DNA from: Brachypodium distachyon
Lineage: Eukaryota > Streptophyta > Magnoliopsida > Poales > Poaceae
Length of the DNA: 64,000 nt
Direction of reading: 5' to 3'
NCBI RefSeq assembly: GCF_000005505.3
Contig: NC_016133.3
Span: 15,438,001 to 15,502,000 of the forward strand
The translations under genes were made by a program, and so were the position numbers. Shown in pieces: positions 33,786 through 46,734 of this stretch. Every line of letters starts with the position of its first letter. The stretch's first letter is position 1. The notes under the pieces are model-generated. The model was not told the origin of the DNA. It saw nothing but the letters and a program-made list of their open reading frames with translations, and did no database searches.

Positions 33786-34751
33786 TTTGCCCATATGCTC
33801 AAATGACACTCAAATTTGCCTGTTCCAAATATGCCATTCAAATTTTGCACGGGGTACAAATATGCCACTACCGTTAATTGACCGTTAAGTAAGAGATGAA
33901 AAGACAATTTTGCCCCTAGGTGGTATGTTGATTTTTCCTTTACAACAAAGTACTCATTTTAGACAACTTATAATTCAGGTTTTTTAAGATCCTAGTAACA
34001 CAACATTTCAGAGTAAATTTCAGCAATAATGAAAATTTTCTAATTGTCATACCGGGAACCAACAGCCGGGTAAGATGGATAATCGTGGACACATCATCAC
34101 ATGTACGGGCGTGTGCCCTGGAAAGTAGAATCGTTGAAGAAATTTACACCCCTCGGTGCGCTTGTGTGCACCTCCACGGAGAAGAACAAGCAAACCGTTG
34201 CAACTTGCAAGTGCATGCAGCATGCCACGCTTCGGTGAAAAAACAGTTGGTGAACACGCACGGGTTTGATTCTTTCGCTGATGTCGACGTGCGCAAGCAT
34301 TTCTTGTCACACATGGCCTTTATTTTCTAAGAAAACTTCAACGATTGTACACACGCTTTTCTAAGCTTAAGCTAGTAACACAACATTTCGGAAAACATGT
34401 GAAAATTTAATACGCCATATGTTAAAAAACGGAGGAAGTATACTAAAACTCATCATAATTTCAGCATATGTTCTCACAAGCATTCCAACAATTCCCCCAC
34501 TGTAATTGTTTTCTTTTTGTTCCTGTGTTTGTAATTGTTACCCTCCGGGTTGAGTTCTTCTCGATCCTATTTGATATATGAATGGCACGCTGTGTCGTTT
34601 CGTCAAAAAAAAACGTGATGTTCAAAAGATAATAGTCCAGTGTCCTGACAATTGACTTAACGATCAACTAATGGTGGTGGCATATTTGTACCACATGCAA
34701 AATTTCATTTGAAACAGATAAATTCTGAATGGCATTTGGGCATATGGGCAA
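33786..34751. mobile_element. Inverted-repeat element of about 1 kb, possibly MULE-like
   Basis: Imperfect terminal inverted repeats of about 80-87 bp lie at 33786-33872 and 34673-34751. They begin TTTGCCCATATG and share GGTACAAATATGCCACTACC at the inner ends. Long TIRs of this sort suggest a Mutator-like non-autonomous element. I could not find a matching 9-bp target-site duplication, so the outer limits and superfamily are uncertain. The interior has no recognised coding domain, apart from a mixed-frame stretch at 34050-34330. Confidence 0.6.
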
Positions 34752-36110
34752 CGAGCGCACGAGCATTAAGGTGGCATCTGCAATAAGTCAAGATAGATAA
34801 AACCTCAGAATTATGCATAATCGCTTGGTCGGTACTTTCAGTATCGAGTGGCAGAATATTCTAAGGCACATAAAGCATTTTCTTGTCCTCTGCATAAAAA
34901 TGACACATGCAGCAGATGAAAAATAAAACATGCCACAATGAGCAAGAAAGAAAAAGATAACACACAAAATAATAATAGAAATGAATTAAGTACTGCTTGA
35001 TCAACTTCAACAAATTGCGATGCGACCCATTGACAGCTTTCTAGTAAAGGTCTACCCTGCTTTTCTCCCAAAAATGACAAACACACCAATAAACTATAGT
35101 AGCCAAAACCTTAATCTCTGAGGAAACTTATATAGCTAAATCCTTGGCCATGAACTATGCGCTTGCTACGTATGATAGGACCAAGCATAGAAAATATAAC
35201 CATGTTGAACAAAAAAGTATAAGTTGCAATAATTATTTCTAGAACACAGGTTTATGCTACATCACAATAAGAAGCAGAGCATAAAACATCGCGCGTAGCA
35301 AATTCTTGATGCAGCAGTAGCATAAAGGTGCCATGTATAGTAAAAACCTAAATATACATTGCTTATAAGAGACTGAAAATGACAACGTACCTTTAATTTC
35401 AAAGGATGAGGTAATATTATAACCTTAGCCTGAAAAGTGCCTCTCGGTGCTTTGTTGCATTAGTTTAAAAAGAGCCTCCCGATACTTTGTCATCGTTGCC
35501 ATAGATATTTCTCTGCCCCATCCTCTTCAATCATGGTGCTCCCCTAAAATGAAATCTGACAGGTCATTTATGGACATGCTGCACACTGCATACATCAAAA
35601 AAATCATGAAGTGATTAGCACATGATAAGGATCAATTAGAAAGCACCAAACATGCTGCATGCTCCATGAATCCCATCTCCCATATTTCTTTAGGAAATCA
35701 TACCTCCATGAATCATTCATAATAGAATAAGATCAGTGCACATATATGATTAATCAATTCCAAGATCGTAGTGTCCGTTGGGACATTTTGTCAAACCAAC
35801 TTCAACAACTGCACGCTTCTGCCGTCATAGTAGCGACGTCAGACTAATTGATTCCAAAATTAGGGGGCTGGGGAATTCTGTTTATTTATTTTCAACCAAA
35901 TTAACCAGAACTTAAGTTTGGAGTTCGAGCACCTCCACAAATTTATATGTACATATATTCGAAAACAATTACACACATTGTAACTTACATGTGAACTGAA
36001 TATGTAAAGTTTCATAAAATAATTCAGTGAGTGTTTCATGAATATTGAGACTGGCTGTTCCAAGTAACCATTACTACTCAAGTACTCATATTCCCGACAT
36101 GCTGAAATCC
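34752..36110. other. Gene-free region downstream of NLR
   Basis: This is AT-rich sequence with no recognised gene or repeat. It lies downstream of the NLR on the minus strand and may include its lost 3' part. Confidence 0.4.
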
Positions 36111-36594
36111 AGCTTATTAACTTCTTGAGTTGGCTTGATACAAAGACGACTGAGGATAGCCTGATGTGGCAATTTTTGAAGGAAGTGCATGTCCCGCAGG
36201 CTTGGTATGGTCATCTTAATGAACTGAAATCTTGAGATTGTCACGCTTCTTGAAACCGACTGTGTGTTCTTTTCTAAGCCCGTACAGCTTTAGCCTCCTT
36301 AAGGTCTTTGGTGGCTCGAAGCTCTCAATCAAGAAATCCTCATCGAATCGCACGGACAAGGATTCCAGATGGCCATGACCTTTGAGTGAATCACACAACT
36401 TCTCCCAGTTTTCACTGTTCATGCCGGAGACGCTGAGCTTGAGCAATTGGGTAAGTTTTCTGAGCTCCTTCAGCATAGCCTTCCCACCTTCAGTATTTGC
36501 ATTCACGACGCCAACGGTACGCAAGGAAGACATTTTCCAAATCCCTGCAGGAACCTTAACACCAGTAGTATCAGCCCTTACAAGTTGGGGCTTT

Positions 36595-38275
36595 TGTTGG
36601 AAATATGCCCTAGAGGCAATAATAAATTTGTTATTATCATATTTCATTGTTCTTGATAAATGTTTATTGCCCATGCTATAATTGTATTGATTGGAAACTC
36701 AAATACATGTGTGGATAAATAAACAAATACCGTGTCCCTAATACGCCTCTACTAGATTAGCTCGTTGATTAAAGATGGTTAAGGTTTCCTAACCATAGAC
36801 ATGTGTTGTCATTTAATAACGAGATCATATCATTAGGAGAATGATGTGATGGACAGACCCAAACCTAAACATAGTTTTTGATCGTGTCACTTAAGTTTAA
36901 GTTGCTTATGTTTTATTATGTCAAGTATTATTTCTTTAGACCATGAGATCATGCCACTCCCTAGTACCGGAAGAATACTTTGTGGGCATCAACCGTCATC
37001 TCGTAACTGGGTGATCATAAAGGTGTTTTTCAGGTATCCCAGAAGGTGCTTGTTGGGTTGTATGGATCAAGACTGGGATTTGTCACTCCTTGTGACGGAG
37101 AGATATCTCTGGGCCCTCTCGGTAATATAACATCCTAATGAGTTTGCAAGCATGCGACTAATGTGTTTAGTTGCGGGGGTATTATATTACGGAACGAGTA
37201 AAGAGAACTTGCCGGTAACGAGATTAAACTAGGTATGGCGATACCGACGATCAAATCTCGGGCAAGTAATATATCGCGAGACAAAGAGAATTGGATACTG
37301 GATTAATTGAATCCTCGACATAGTGGTTCAACCGATGAGATCTTCGTGGAATATGTGGGAACTATTATGGACATCCAGGTCCCGCTATTGGTTATTGATA
37401 TTTGATCATGTCCACATGTTCTCGAACCCGTAGGGTCACACACTTAACGTTTCATGTTGCTTGGGTTAGATGAGATAAATGATGATGATATCGAATTATG
37501 ATTCGGAGTCTTGGATGGGATCCTAGACGCAACGAGGAGCTCCGGAATGTTCCGGAGATAAAGATTTATATATGGAAAGTTGTTTTCAGGGTTCTGGAAA
37601 GTTTGGAATATTTCCCGGTTTTGACCGGGAAGCTTCTAGAAGGTTCCGGAGGGATCCGGAGGGTTCCACCTTGAGGCCCACCTATCCCTGGGCTAAATGG
37701 GCCTGTGAGGGAGCACCCTGGCCTTAATGGGCCGAGGGGCTAGCCCACAGGGCCCATGCGGCCAGGAGGAGAGTCCTGGCCGCCGGAGAGTCCTGGCCAC
37801 GGGATAGTCCTGGCCGGCCACGCCTCCTCTACCCCTATATAAATAGAAGGGGGGGCAAGGGAGAGAGACACCCCAAGCTTTTCAGTTGGATCTCTCTCCC
37901 CTGAGCCCTCCTCTCCTCCTCTTCTCACGCGTACGGCGTAGCCCTGCCTGTGAGAATATTCACCATAGTCACCACGCCGTCGTGCTGCCGGGATCTCGTC
38001 TACCTCTCCCTCTCGCTTGCTGGATCGAGGAAGGAGGAGACAACGTGAAGCTGAACGTGTGGATACCAAGGAGGTGCTGTCCGTTCGGCACTGAGATTGA
38101 TCTCATTGAAAGTTCCACTACACCAACAACGATCTCGTGATCGTAACGCTTAGCGGTCTACGAGGGTATGGTGTTCATGATCCCTCTCGTTACATACATC
38201 TAGTATATATATTCTTGGGTTTTCTTCCGCACTTCTCGTAGGAAATTTTTTGTTTCCTATGCAACGAACCTAACA
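36595..38275. mobile_element. Solo LTR, Angela/BARE1-type copia, inside NLR LRR exon
   Basis: It begins TGTTGGAAATATGCCCTAGA and ends ACGAACCTAACA, matching the well-known Angela/BARE1/WIS LTR start of Triticeae. The perfect duplication GCTTT flanks it at 36590-36594 and 38276-38280. The length is 1681 bp. Internal stretches typical of that LTR are present (AGGAGAATGATGTGATGGAC and GATTTGTCACTCC). No gag, pol or second LTR is present, so it is a solo LTR. It splits the NLR leucine-rich-repeat coding sequence. Confidence 0.93.
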
Positions 38276-39602
38276 GCTTTCTCACCGGCGCACATAAGCT
38301 CTGGGTATCAAGTGGAATTTTTGGCGGAGATACTGAAGTAGAAAGCAGTGGGCTTGATCCATGACTGCCTTCAGGTGGGGGTGTTGCTGTTGCCGACTGT
38401 TGGCATGCCACCTTGCCAGCATCGTCTTCTGATGGTGCTGATTTCTGGTCTTCATCTGATGCTACAATGGTACCAGCTCGAATAAACTGAATCTTCAGTA
38501 GCTTCAGGATAGCCGATGGCAGTGCGACTATGGAGGTTTGTCTGACATCTAGAGTCTGCAGCTACCTCAGGTCACCCACTGAATTTGGCAGATAAGTAAT
38601 GTTTGTACATCCTCTCAGAGAAATGAACTTGAGGCTCAACAGCTTCCACAAGACTTCCTCAAGGTGATCATTCTTTACTTCTGTTGTATTCTCTAGATCA
38701 AGCACTCGGATCCGCTTCATGCTGTCAGAGACGAAGAAGTACTCCCACTTCCCAAATACTGTCAAAGACTGTAGCCGTGAGAAGTCAAGACTGTCAAACA
38801 AAATCTCGTCCCTGTCCCGGTTTTCCATTATGGTCAAGTGTTGCCTATGCGTTGCAAGTTTACCTTACAATTCCCTTCCAAAGCAAAAACAAGGTTATCT
38901 TCCATTGGCTGTGAGATGATATATTCACGAAAGAAACCATTGATTTGGCACATGCCATTGCTTTCTGGTTGCTGTATTATGCCCAATTCAATGAGATTAG
39001 AGAAGATCTTTTCTGCATTCTCCTTTGCCGTACGGCCAATTGTGTCTCTAGAGTAACCCTCTGTGATCCATCGCCTGAGCCAGCGACCCAGTTTATAGGA
39101 AAGACCGACAAATAGAAGATGAACGGTTTTACTGAATCATCACAAGCATCAAAATAGGAATGCATCCATGACAAAAGACCCCTCAAATGATGGAGTTGTT
39201 GGTCAGTACGCAACTTGACCACAAGATCATCATTTGTATCCTTTAGGAATGAGGAAGAGGCTTCACAAGATCATCATTAATATCCCTCAAGAATGAGGAA
39301 GAGGCATGGCCCACGGCAGCTATTATTTTGGGAAGTCCGCCACACTTGGGCACCATTTGTTTTGCAATTTCTGAATTGCTGCTAGACAGCTCACCAGCAA
39401 CCTGCAATTCACAGGTATGTCAAATCTAAAATATATGCAACCACATGGAGATATTCATGTTCTTTTGAATCTAAGACTTTCTATGTGCAAATAACCAAAT
39501 TTTAATTATGCCCTAAAAATTTGATTTAAAATTTTATTGAATCATGTGCAATGCAATCTTGATGTTTAAATTATATCCATGGCAAAATAATGTGTTTAAT
39601 TA

Positions 39603-39651
39603 CTTCCTCCGGTTCATAATAAGTGTCGGAATATTATTATGGATCGGAGGG
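39603..39651. mobile_element. Short Stowaway-like remnant
   Basis: The ends CTTCCTCCGGTTCATAATAA and TTATTATGGATCGGAGGGAA are inverted repeats around almost no interior, at a TA. It lies in the large NLR intron. Confidence 0.45.
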
Positions 39652-39889
39652 AATGTATGTTTTGACGGAGAGTAGCAATTAAAATTGAAAAGGAAAAATA
39701 TAGTGGATGGGATATCGATTGGGGGGAGGGCGAGGGATATTGTGCACAACCAAAAGATCTAGGTCACTTCCTTAGGTGGTCTTAGTGGGACTGGGGAGTA
39801 CCATATATTCATCTTGAGCTTCTTTACGGTGATTGGTGACTATTCCTCCGTTTCATAATTGTTGTCTCAATTTTCTTTTTAAAAATGGA

Positions 39890-40451
39890 TGTATCTAGCC
39901 CATCTCGCGCCGCCGCCGCCTCTTCCCCTCTGCCCGGCGCGCCGCCTCCCACCTAACACCGCCGCCGCCTCCTCCCCTCCGCCCGGCGCCCCGCCTCCCA
40001 CCTCGTGCCGCCGCCGCCTCCTCGTGCTCCCCTCGCGCCGCCGCTGCACGCTCCGCCCGCGTCCCCTCCGGCCGGATCCGCGGCGCCGCCGACCACCCCC
40101 GGCCGAATCCAGTGGCCCCCGCCCTCCTCGAGCCTGGCCGCGCGCCGCCCTGGCCGCCGCCGCCGCCCGAGGTAAGTTTTTTCTTTTCTCTTTTTTTTCA
40201 GCAAAATTAATAGTCCAAAAATTAAACAAATCTTGATTTGTATGTGATTAAAAAACATGGTTGATGAGTCTGTGGATGAGTATCTTGATATCGTCGGGAA
40301 GATGTTTGGTAGCGAGGATGATGGTTTCGAGTTCTATAACAGTTATGCTCTTGAGAAAGGTTTTAGTGTGCGGAAAAGCTATGTTGAGTGGGATGAAGCC
40401 AACCAGGAGATAATTATGTGGAAAATGGGTGGATTTATTAGAAAGGACTAA
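39890..40451 (+). pseudogene. FAR1/FRS-like N-terminal gene fragment with GC-rich 5' exon
   Basis: A 280-bp CCG/CCTCC-rich block (39898-40170) ends in a good splice donor (GAGGTAAGTTTT). After a short intron-like gap, an ATG at 40257 opens 64 codons (MVDESVDEYLDIVGKMFGSE, FEFYNSYALEKGFSVRKSYV). The spacing FxFYNxYAxxxGFSVR is the start of the FAR1-type DNA-binding domain, found in MULE-derived transcription factors. The frame stops at 40451, before the rest of that domain. It is therefore a fragment, either captured by a transposon or a decayed FAR1 gene. It lies in the opposite orientation to the NLR that surrounds it. Confidence 0.5.
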
Positions 40452-43400
40452 AGTAAGAATGACATAATCTACTTCAGGTCAGATTCTAATAAGAATGACT
40501 ACAAATCATGCTAGATGCCTAGTACACTATGCATTGTTTGTGCTTTGTCCCTCAAAGATCTTATATAAGTCGATAGGGTAACCTCATGATTAATCACATC
40601 TTAGTGACTACATATAACACATAATGAGGGGAAATTTGAGACCAACGGGAAACTCAACAGATGGAACTGGAAGTGAATGTCTATTTTCTTCTTTATCTCT
40701 ACTCTTAAATGGAAGTGAAAATCTGCAGGATGACTGTATGCAATTCAATTTCCAGATATTGGGTGTGGCTGAATACTGCTAGGAACATTCAACACTAGGT
40801 GCAGTGTGTACATGCATAAACTTGGATGAAACAACCTGTATGTTAGTGACCACACATCATTCCAGTGTCATAAACTTTATGCTTAAAAGGTCATGTTCTA
40901 ACTACTTTCCTTTTAATGCTTCTCCGTGTAGGAAACTCTACGATCCCACTGGCTACTACAGAGGTCGTGCACAAGATGCATGTTGCCTCTTAAGTCATAT
41001 CGATGCGACTTATTAAATTTGACTTATGTTAGTGTTGTTCCGAGGCATTTCAAGTCAGGTGGAGTACTAATGTTTTAGAAAATCGTTGTGCTATCTTTTG
41101 TATATACACCTGAGTTTTTACATGCATTATGTGCGGTAAGCACCATATATGATTGTGTGGAATATTCTTACTAGAACTCCAGTAGAAGACAAATTATCTA
41201 TCTTGAGTTATTATCTACTTTTATTATCATATTATGTTTGATTTTTTAATGTTAATTAATGTGCACAGGATTGCACGTTCTTTTGCCATTTAGTTTTATA
41301 AAATATATTTCTTTTTATGTACTTTTCCCCTTTCTGATGACAATTATATTGCTCAAACTTAATTTAGCATGGCCAGTACTCTTCTTTATTGTTGTATTAA
41401 AATATCAACTTTGCAAATATCGACTCTCTTAAAATAATGATCATGTGTTTCTGTTGTGGTGAGATTGCCAGGTTCTATAAGATAAAGCAACAAAAGGGCT
41501 ACATGAAGCCAGAAGCTCTAATTCCTGGAGGAAAGAACCTAAACAATGGTCACTATACTTATAGCGCACAGCCAGAGTAGTGTGTGTATGATGATATTGA
41601 ATAACCTGTGATTCCCTTGTTTTTCGTTGAATGTCTGGATAAAAAGTTGATTATAGTAACTCATTTTTGCTTACCATATGGTTTTATTACAGCAGAAAAT
41701 TGTTTAGGTGATTAGTCGGAACTCTTAAACTTTATTTGGTAGGTGCTATCTGTTATTGAACCGCTCTAATTTGCAATTCTCTGGCCCATATTTGGCTTAT
41801 TGTATTTTTTGTAAGTTGTTTTTCAGTATGATTCCTGTGAAACTTTCTCACATGAGTTTCTTTTGTTGTTTTACATTTGAAAAGGCATCACTTCTGAGTT
41901 GCTGCAACTATGAAAGTGGTACTGCAAATCAGTCAAAAGTTGATTTATGCATGCGGATTACTAGTTAATACAGTGCATGGTGTTAATTATGATATGCTAC
42001 CACTCCTTCCAAAAGCTCCAGCCTTACATAGCTATTACACGGGAAAAAGGTCTAGAAAATCCTATATTCTGCTAGCAATCCATATTAAGGTTGCGGTCGC
42101 CTCCGAGAGCGGCCTCGGAGAGTACGACGCGCTGCAAGGCGGGGTTTCGTGTGAGCATGTCGTCGAGCATCCGCACCCACCGGTATTTCCCGCTGCTCCC
42201 AACCCGCCTCCACTGAAGAATCAGACCGACGCCGCCTGTAGAACCCGTTCCTATCGTTGTCTTTGCAAGTTTCTGACCGGCACGACCCCCGTTTCGTGCG
42301 GATCCCGGCCGCCGCCGCGCGTCCACGCAGATCCTGCCCGCCGCCATCGCAGAGATCGATCAGGGCGCGGAGGAACTCAACGGAAGCTGCTGGAGCGGCA
42401 GCTCCTGCACGCGCGGGTGGGCGAGGTCGACAGGGGTCTCGGCCACCACGCGAATCCCAACAGCCGCCGCTGCCGCAGACAGCTTGGAGATGAGAGGGTC
42501 ACCGACGCTGCCGTAGAGAGCTCGGAGATGAGAGAGTGAGAGGTCGACCGCCGCCGCGGCAGATAGCTCGGAGATGAGAGGGTCACCGCCGCCGCTGCAG
42601 AGAGCTCGAAGATAAGGAGCAAGGTCGGTTCAGAGGAGTGAGGAGAAGAGGGAGCAGTGCCGGGTGACTCGGGTCAGATGATTGACATGAGAGAGTGACT
42701 AACCAGGGAGAAATTTGATCAAATATTAAAGCACAGCCCAGTCTTCAATCGATTGCAAACTCACCTCGCTAATTTACCGCATGCAACAAGGATTTTTTGT
42801 TTTGATTGCATTCTTAATTGCTAACCACATTTGCCACGTGGTTGCAACAAGGATATATAAGGCAGCGTAGCCGCATGCAGCCACACGTTAGTCGCCTAGC
42901 TAATTTACCGCATGCACCCACCTAGCTAATTTACAGGAAAATAATAGGAAACACAATTCAGTTGCCGATTTTCCGCCTTTGCTGGTTTAGCTTTTTTAGT
43001 TTAAAAAATAAATCAATAATTATGGTACTTTCTGATACTTTTATTTTAGTACTTTTCATTACTTCTTATTTCTCCACCGTTGGATCAATTAGGTTGGACG
43101 GTTTCTAAAATCGCCGACCATCGTAAAACTTGTAATTCATCTTATGTGTATGTATTAATCTAGCTTCATAATGCATGGTATCATAGTGTAGGAAATATAT
43201 TTTATTTTATACAAAACCAATGAAAATGTGTGTAAACAGGATCTACTTACCATTAAATTTTGTACTTGTATATACTACTTCCTCATATTCAAAATACTGT
43301 GCATCCTGGAAATTAAATGTGGGATTATTCACAATACAATTTGCATTCTAAGGGAAAACTAAGACACTAATCTTATTTTCTTTTTTCTCCAGTACTAATT

Positions 43401-44195
43401 CCAAAAGTATTAATGAAGATCAAATTAAGATTATACTACTAGTACTTTTAAGAGCATTAATTAAGACCGACTCTTCTTATATTTGGTCTGATTTTAGCAG
43501 GGGTGCAGAGTAATTTGAATAGGAGGAAATATAATATTTCATCTACTACCTCTTTTTGTGATGCGAGTTGCCGGCAACAGCGGTAGCACAATCCTCAGCG
43601 CTAGCACAATCCCCATGATTTATGTGTTGATCACCATGTTTGTGTGGACAAGAAAATGCAGGCATGCAGCTCTAATCAGGGGGAAATCATGGAAAATATA
43701 TTCTGTTTTGGCATTATTTGTGTGTTCTAGAAGCAGCAGCTAATAACAAAAGGATGCAATCTGTCAGTTGGTTCTCTGAAATCGATTGTTGCTAGAAGAT
43801 GTGCGCAGCAAATTGTTAATTTTGTTTGGTGCCTAGTCCTTGTAGTACTGAATTTTTGGGTGAGTTGAGGTCGATCGTGGTGTGGTTTTGGAGCAGGTTC
43901 AGCAGTCACTAGGTGGCTTGTTTCGTCAGTTCAAGTAGCATCATTGCCCAAACTGAACTTAAAAGGCAATTCAGTTTTGAGTTCAGTTCATAATTTCGGT
44001 TCAGTTTATAATTTCAGTTTACAGATTTTGTGGGATTGAAATTAATTAGTGGGGAGTAACTTAAAGTAGTAACATGTATATGTTACTAGTTTAATTTACT
44101 ACCTCCATAGTGGGTAGTAACATGTATGTTTTGGGTAATAACGTGCCACTTCACCATTGATTAGTTGGCACTTATGTTATCATCTATGTTACTCC
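40452..44195. other. Large NLR intron region, mixed repeats and exon-like fragments
   Basis: No intact gene was recognised. An exon-like stretch at about 41471-41580 (plus) follows a good acceptor (TTGCCAG) and encodes FYKIKQQKGYMKPEALIPGG, then 14 more residues and a stop. I do not recognise the family. A GC-rich block at 42070-42660 repeats AGCTCGGAGATGAGAG several times. A small direct repeat, GCTAATTTACCGCATGCA, occurs at about 42768 and 42899. Sequence from 44040 looks like the left part of another MITE, into which the CACTA element inserted. Confidence 0.45.
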
Positions 44196-46011
44196 CACTA
44201 CTACAAAAAGACTCGTTAGTGACGGTCAAAAAAGTGTATCAGTAACGGGCGGACCGCCCGTCACTAACTTCCTGTTACTGATGTGTCCGCCCATTACTGA
44301 TGAGGGACCTCATCAGTAACGGTCAAGCTACACGCCCGACACTGATATGGATTAGAAGAAAATAAAAAAAAATGAGGCCGTCCCCAAGCCTGCCCCGAAT
44401 CCACAAATAAAAAAAAAATCGACGGCTTCTCAAGGACACGGTGCCGCCGCCCGCCGCCGCCGGTGCTCCAGGCCCCCCGCGCTAATGCTCCTCCGCATGC
44501 CGGTGGAAGAAGGTCACCGGATCCAGTGCCGACGAGGAGAGAGCGAGCCACTACGAGTGATCGAGAGAGAGTGAGAAATAAGGGGAATAGAGAACTGAGA
44601 GAGAGAGGGAGGGGGCATACCTGAGATCGACCGGCGTGGAGGCCGAATCCCGGCCCGCGGCCGCCGGATCCACCGGTGTGGAGGCCGAGGCGGCCAGATC
44701 CCGGCCCGCGGCGACTAATCCGCCGGCGAGATAGAGCCAGTCCCCCCCGTCAGCGGCGCCGTGGTCGAAGAAGAGGGAGGCGAAGGCAGGGCTGAGCCCG
44801 GCGAGGAGGTCGTGGAAGTGCGGCGGCGGCAGTTCGGGCGGGGAGGAGGCGGGCCGGAAGGCGACGGGCGGCGGGGAGGAGGGGCGCTGGGCCGCTGGCT
44901 CGAGGAGGGAGGAGGGGCGCTATGCCGCTGGCTCAGGCGGCTGGGGCAGGAGAGATGGGGATGGGGGAGATAGTGGGGGAGAGGGGCGGGCGCTGCTGTG
45001 GAGGAAGCGAGGGGGGCGGGGAGGAGGGAGGAGATCGGGGTGGAGGAAGGAGAGAATGGGGGCAGGGAGGAGATGTGCGGCGGGGGAGGAGAGATGTGCG
45101 GGAGGAAGGGGAGCTGGGGCGGGCTTTTATACGGCGCCCTCCAAACCTAGGATTGGGAACGGACTGGGTGTTTCGGTCCAGCATCAGTGGTGGGCTCTAG
45201 CCCAAAGCCCGTCACTGATAAGTGCCATATTATTACTTTTAATTTGTTATATACTCCCTCCATTTCACAAAGAATGACACGCACGTATTTCAAGATTTTG
45301 CTTTGACCGACAATTAGACTAATGATTTGAGGCTTATGTGTTACAAAAATTATATCATCGGATTCGTATTTCAAAAACCTTTCCAACGATATAAAATTTG
45401 TAACATATAATCTACATACAATTGGTCTAATCATTGGTCAAAGTTCGACCTCGAAAAGCGTGGGCGCCATTCTTTGTGAAATGGAGGGAGTAACATACAG
45501 TTATAATATATAACTAATTTTGTCTATAAGTTTAAAAATGGATACATTATCATGAATTAGGACATAGAAATGGACAAAACTTTGATCATTTGACTTAAAC
45601 CATACACTTAACCGTGGGAAACTACAAAATTGTACTACACAACTCATTTTTCAAATGTTAACATATGATGTTATTATACCATCATGTTAATCAAGAAAAA
45701 CTAAGACTATAACAAAAAGAATCACATTTTTCCGATTTTTTATGAATTAGTTATGATTTTTTTCAATCTTTAAATGTTTCCAGGGCTCATCAGTGGCGGG
45801 CCTAGATATTGAACCCGCCACTGATGTGTGCTTTTCTGAATTTTGTTATTTTTCGCATTGAACCATTAGTGACGGGTCTCCCGGGCCCGTCACTGATGTG
45901 GGTCATTAGTAACGGGCGTGGGCACGACCGTCACTGACGTGGGTCATCAGTGACGGGCACGAAATGCCCGTCACTGATGTCTCGTCACATATGCACCGTT
46001 TTGTAGTAGTG
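44196..46011. mobile_element. Non-autonomous CACTA (CMC) element, TSD TCC
   Basis: Perfect 13-bp terminal inverted repeats, CACTACTACAAAA and TTTTGTAGTAGTG, are flanked by the 3-bp duplication TCC (44193-44195 and 46012-46014). Subterminal direct and inverted copies of CCCGTCACTGAT and related motifs are present at both ends, as is typical of CACTA elements. The interior is GC-rich (44400-45200) with biased open frames on both strands but no transposase motif. A Stowaway MITE is nested at 45254-45490. Confidence 0.93.
45254..45490. mobile_element. Stowaway MITE nested in CACTA element, 237 bp
   Basis: The ends CTCCCTCCATTTCACAAAGA and TCTTTGTGAAATGGAGGGAG are perfect inverted repeats at the outer 20 bp, bounded by TA on each side. 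The near-perfect TIRs suggest a recent insertion. Confidence 0.95.
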
Positions 46012-46734
46012 TCCCACTATGAGTAGCCTACGAGACGATGCATTGGGAGTGGCCTAAGAGACCAACTCCACAATGCGTATCTTAGTTGCTATCTCTAAAA
46101 AGGGTTGCATTAATTAATTTAGGGGTTGGTTGTTTCACGTGCCAGTATGGTATCTCCGGTAAGAGACAACGTCACTCTATTTTTTCGTTAATTACTATGC
46201 CATGTAAGCAAAGATATTGTGTCGAGGTATCCTCGTTGGGAAGAAAGAGTGCACATGCATTGCTTGTTGTTCGAGTAAAAGGAGGTATTTCTGGGCTTTT
46301 GTCTATGTACTCTTAATTATGATTAGGGAGTACTAGTAGTATCAAACTATCAATAAATAGGCATGCATATATACACGAGACGTACTGATACGCATACAGA
46401 TACTATAAGCTACAGTGAAGAACAGGGAAATTAAGTATTCGAGTCATTAGACACAGACAGCGTACCTTTTGAAAGAGATCGAAGGCCGGCTTATCTTCTA
46501 GAGCTCTGACATTGAGCGTTCGACCTTCCATGTCTGCACCGTCTTTGATATCGACATTGACACAATGTTTCGCGACACTCTTATCAATTGTGATGACAAG
46601 CATAGAGAACCATGGTGCAGGAGGCTTCACGGGCAAGAAGGCTTCTTTGATGGAATCCCAATCTTGGTTTGAGCGCAGCCCATCAATAACTACCAGGCAT
46701 GCGTTATCCTTGTTATGCATGATATCATAACACC

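Noticed and set aside
44761..45277. Glu/Gly/Arg-rich ORF in the CACTA interior
   Set aside because: It is low-complexity sequence with no transposase motif, and the opposite strand is equally open.
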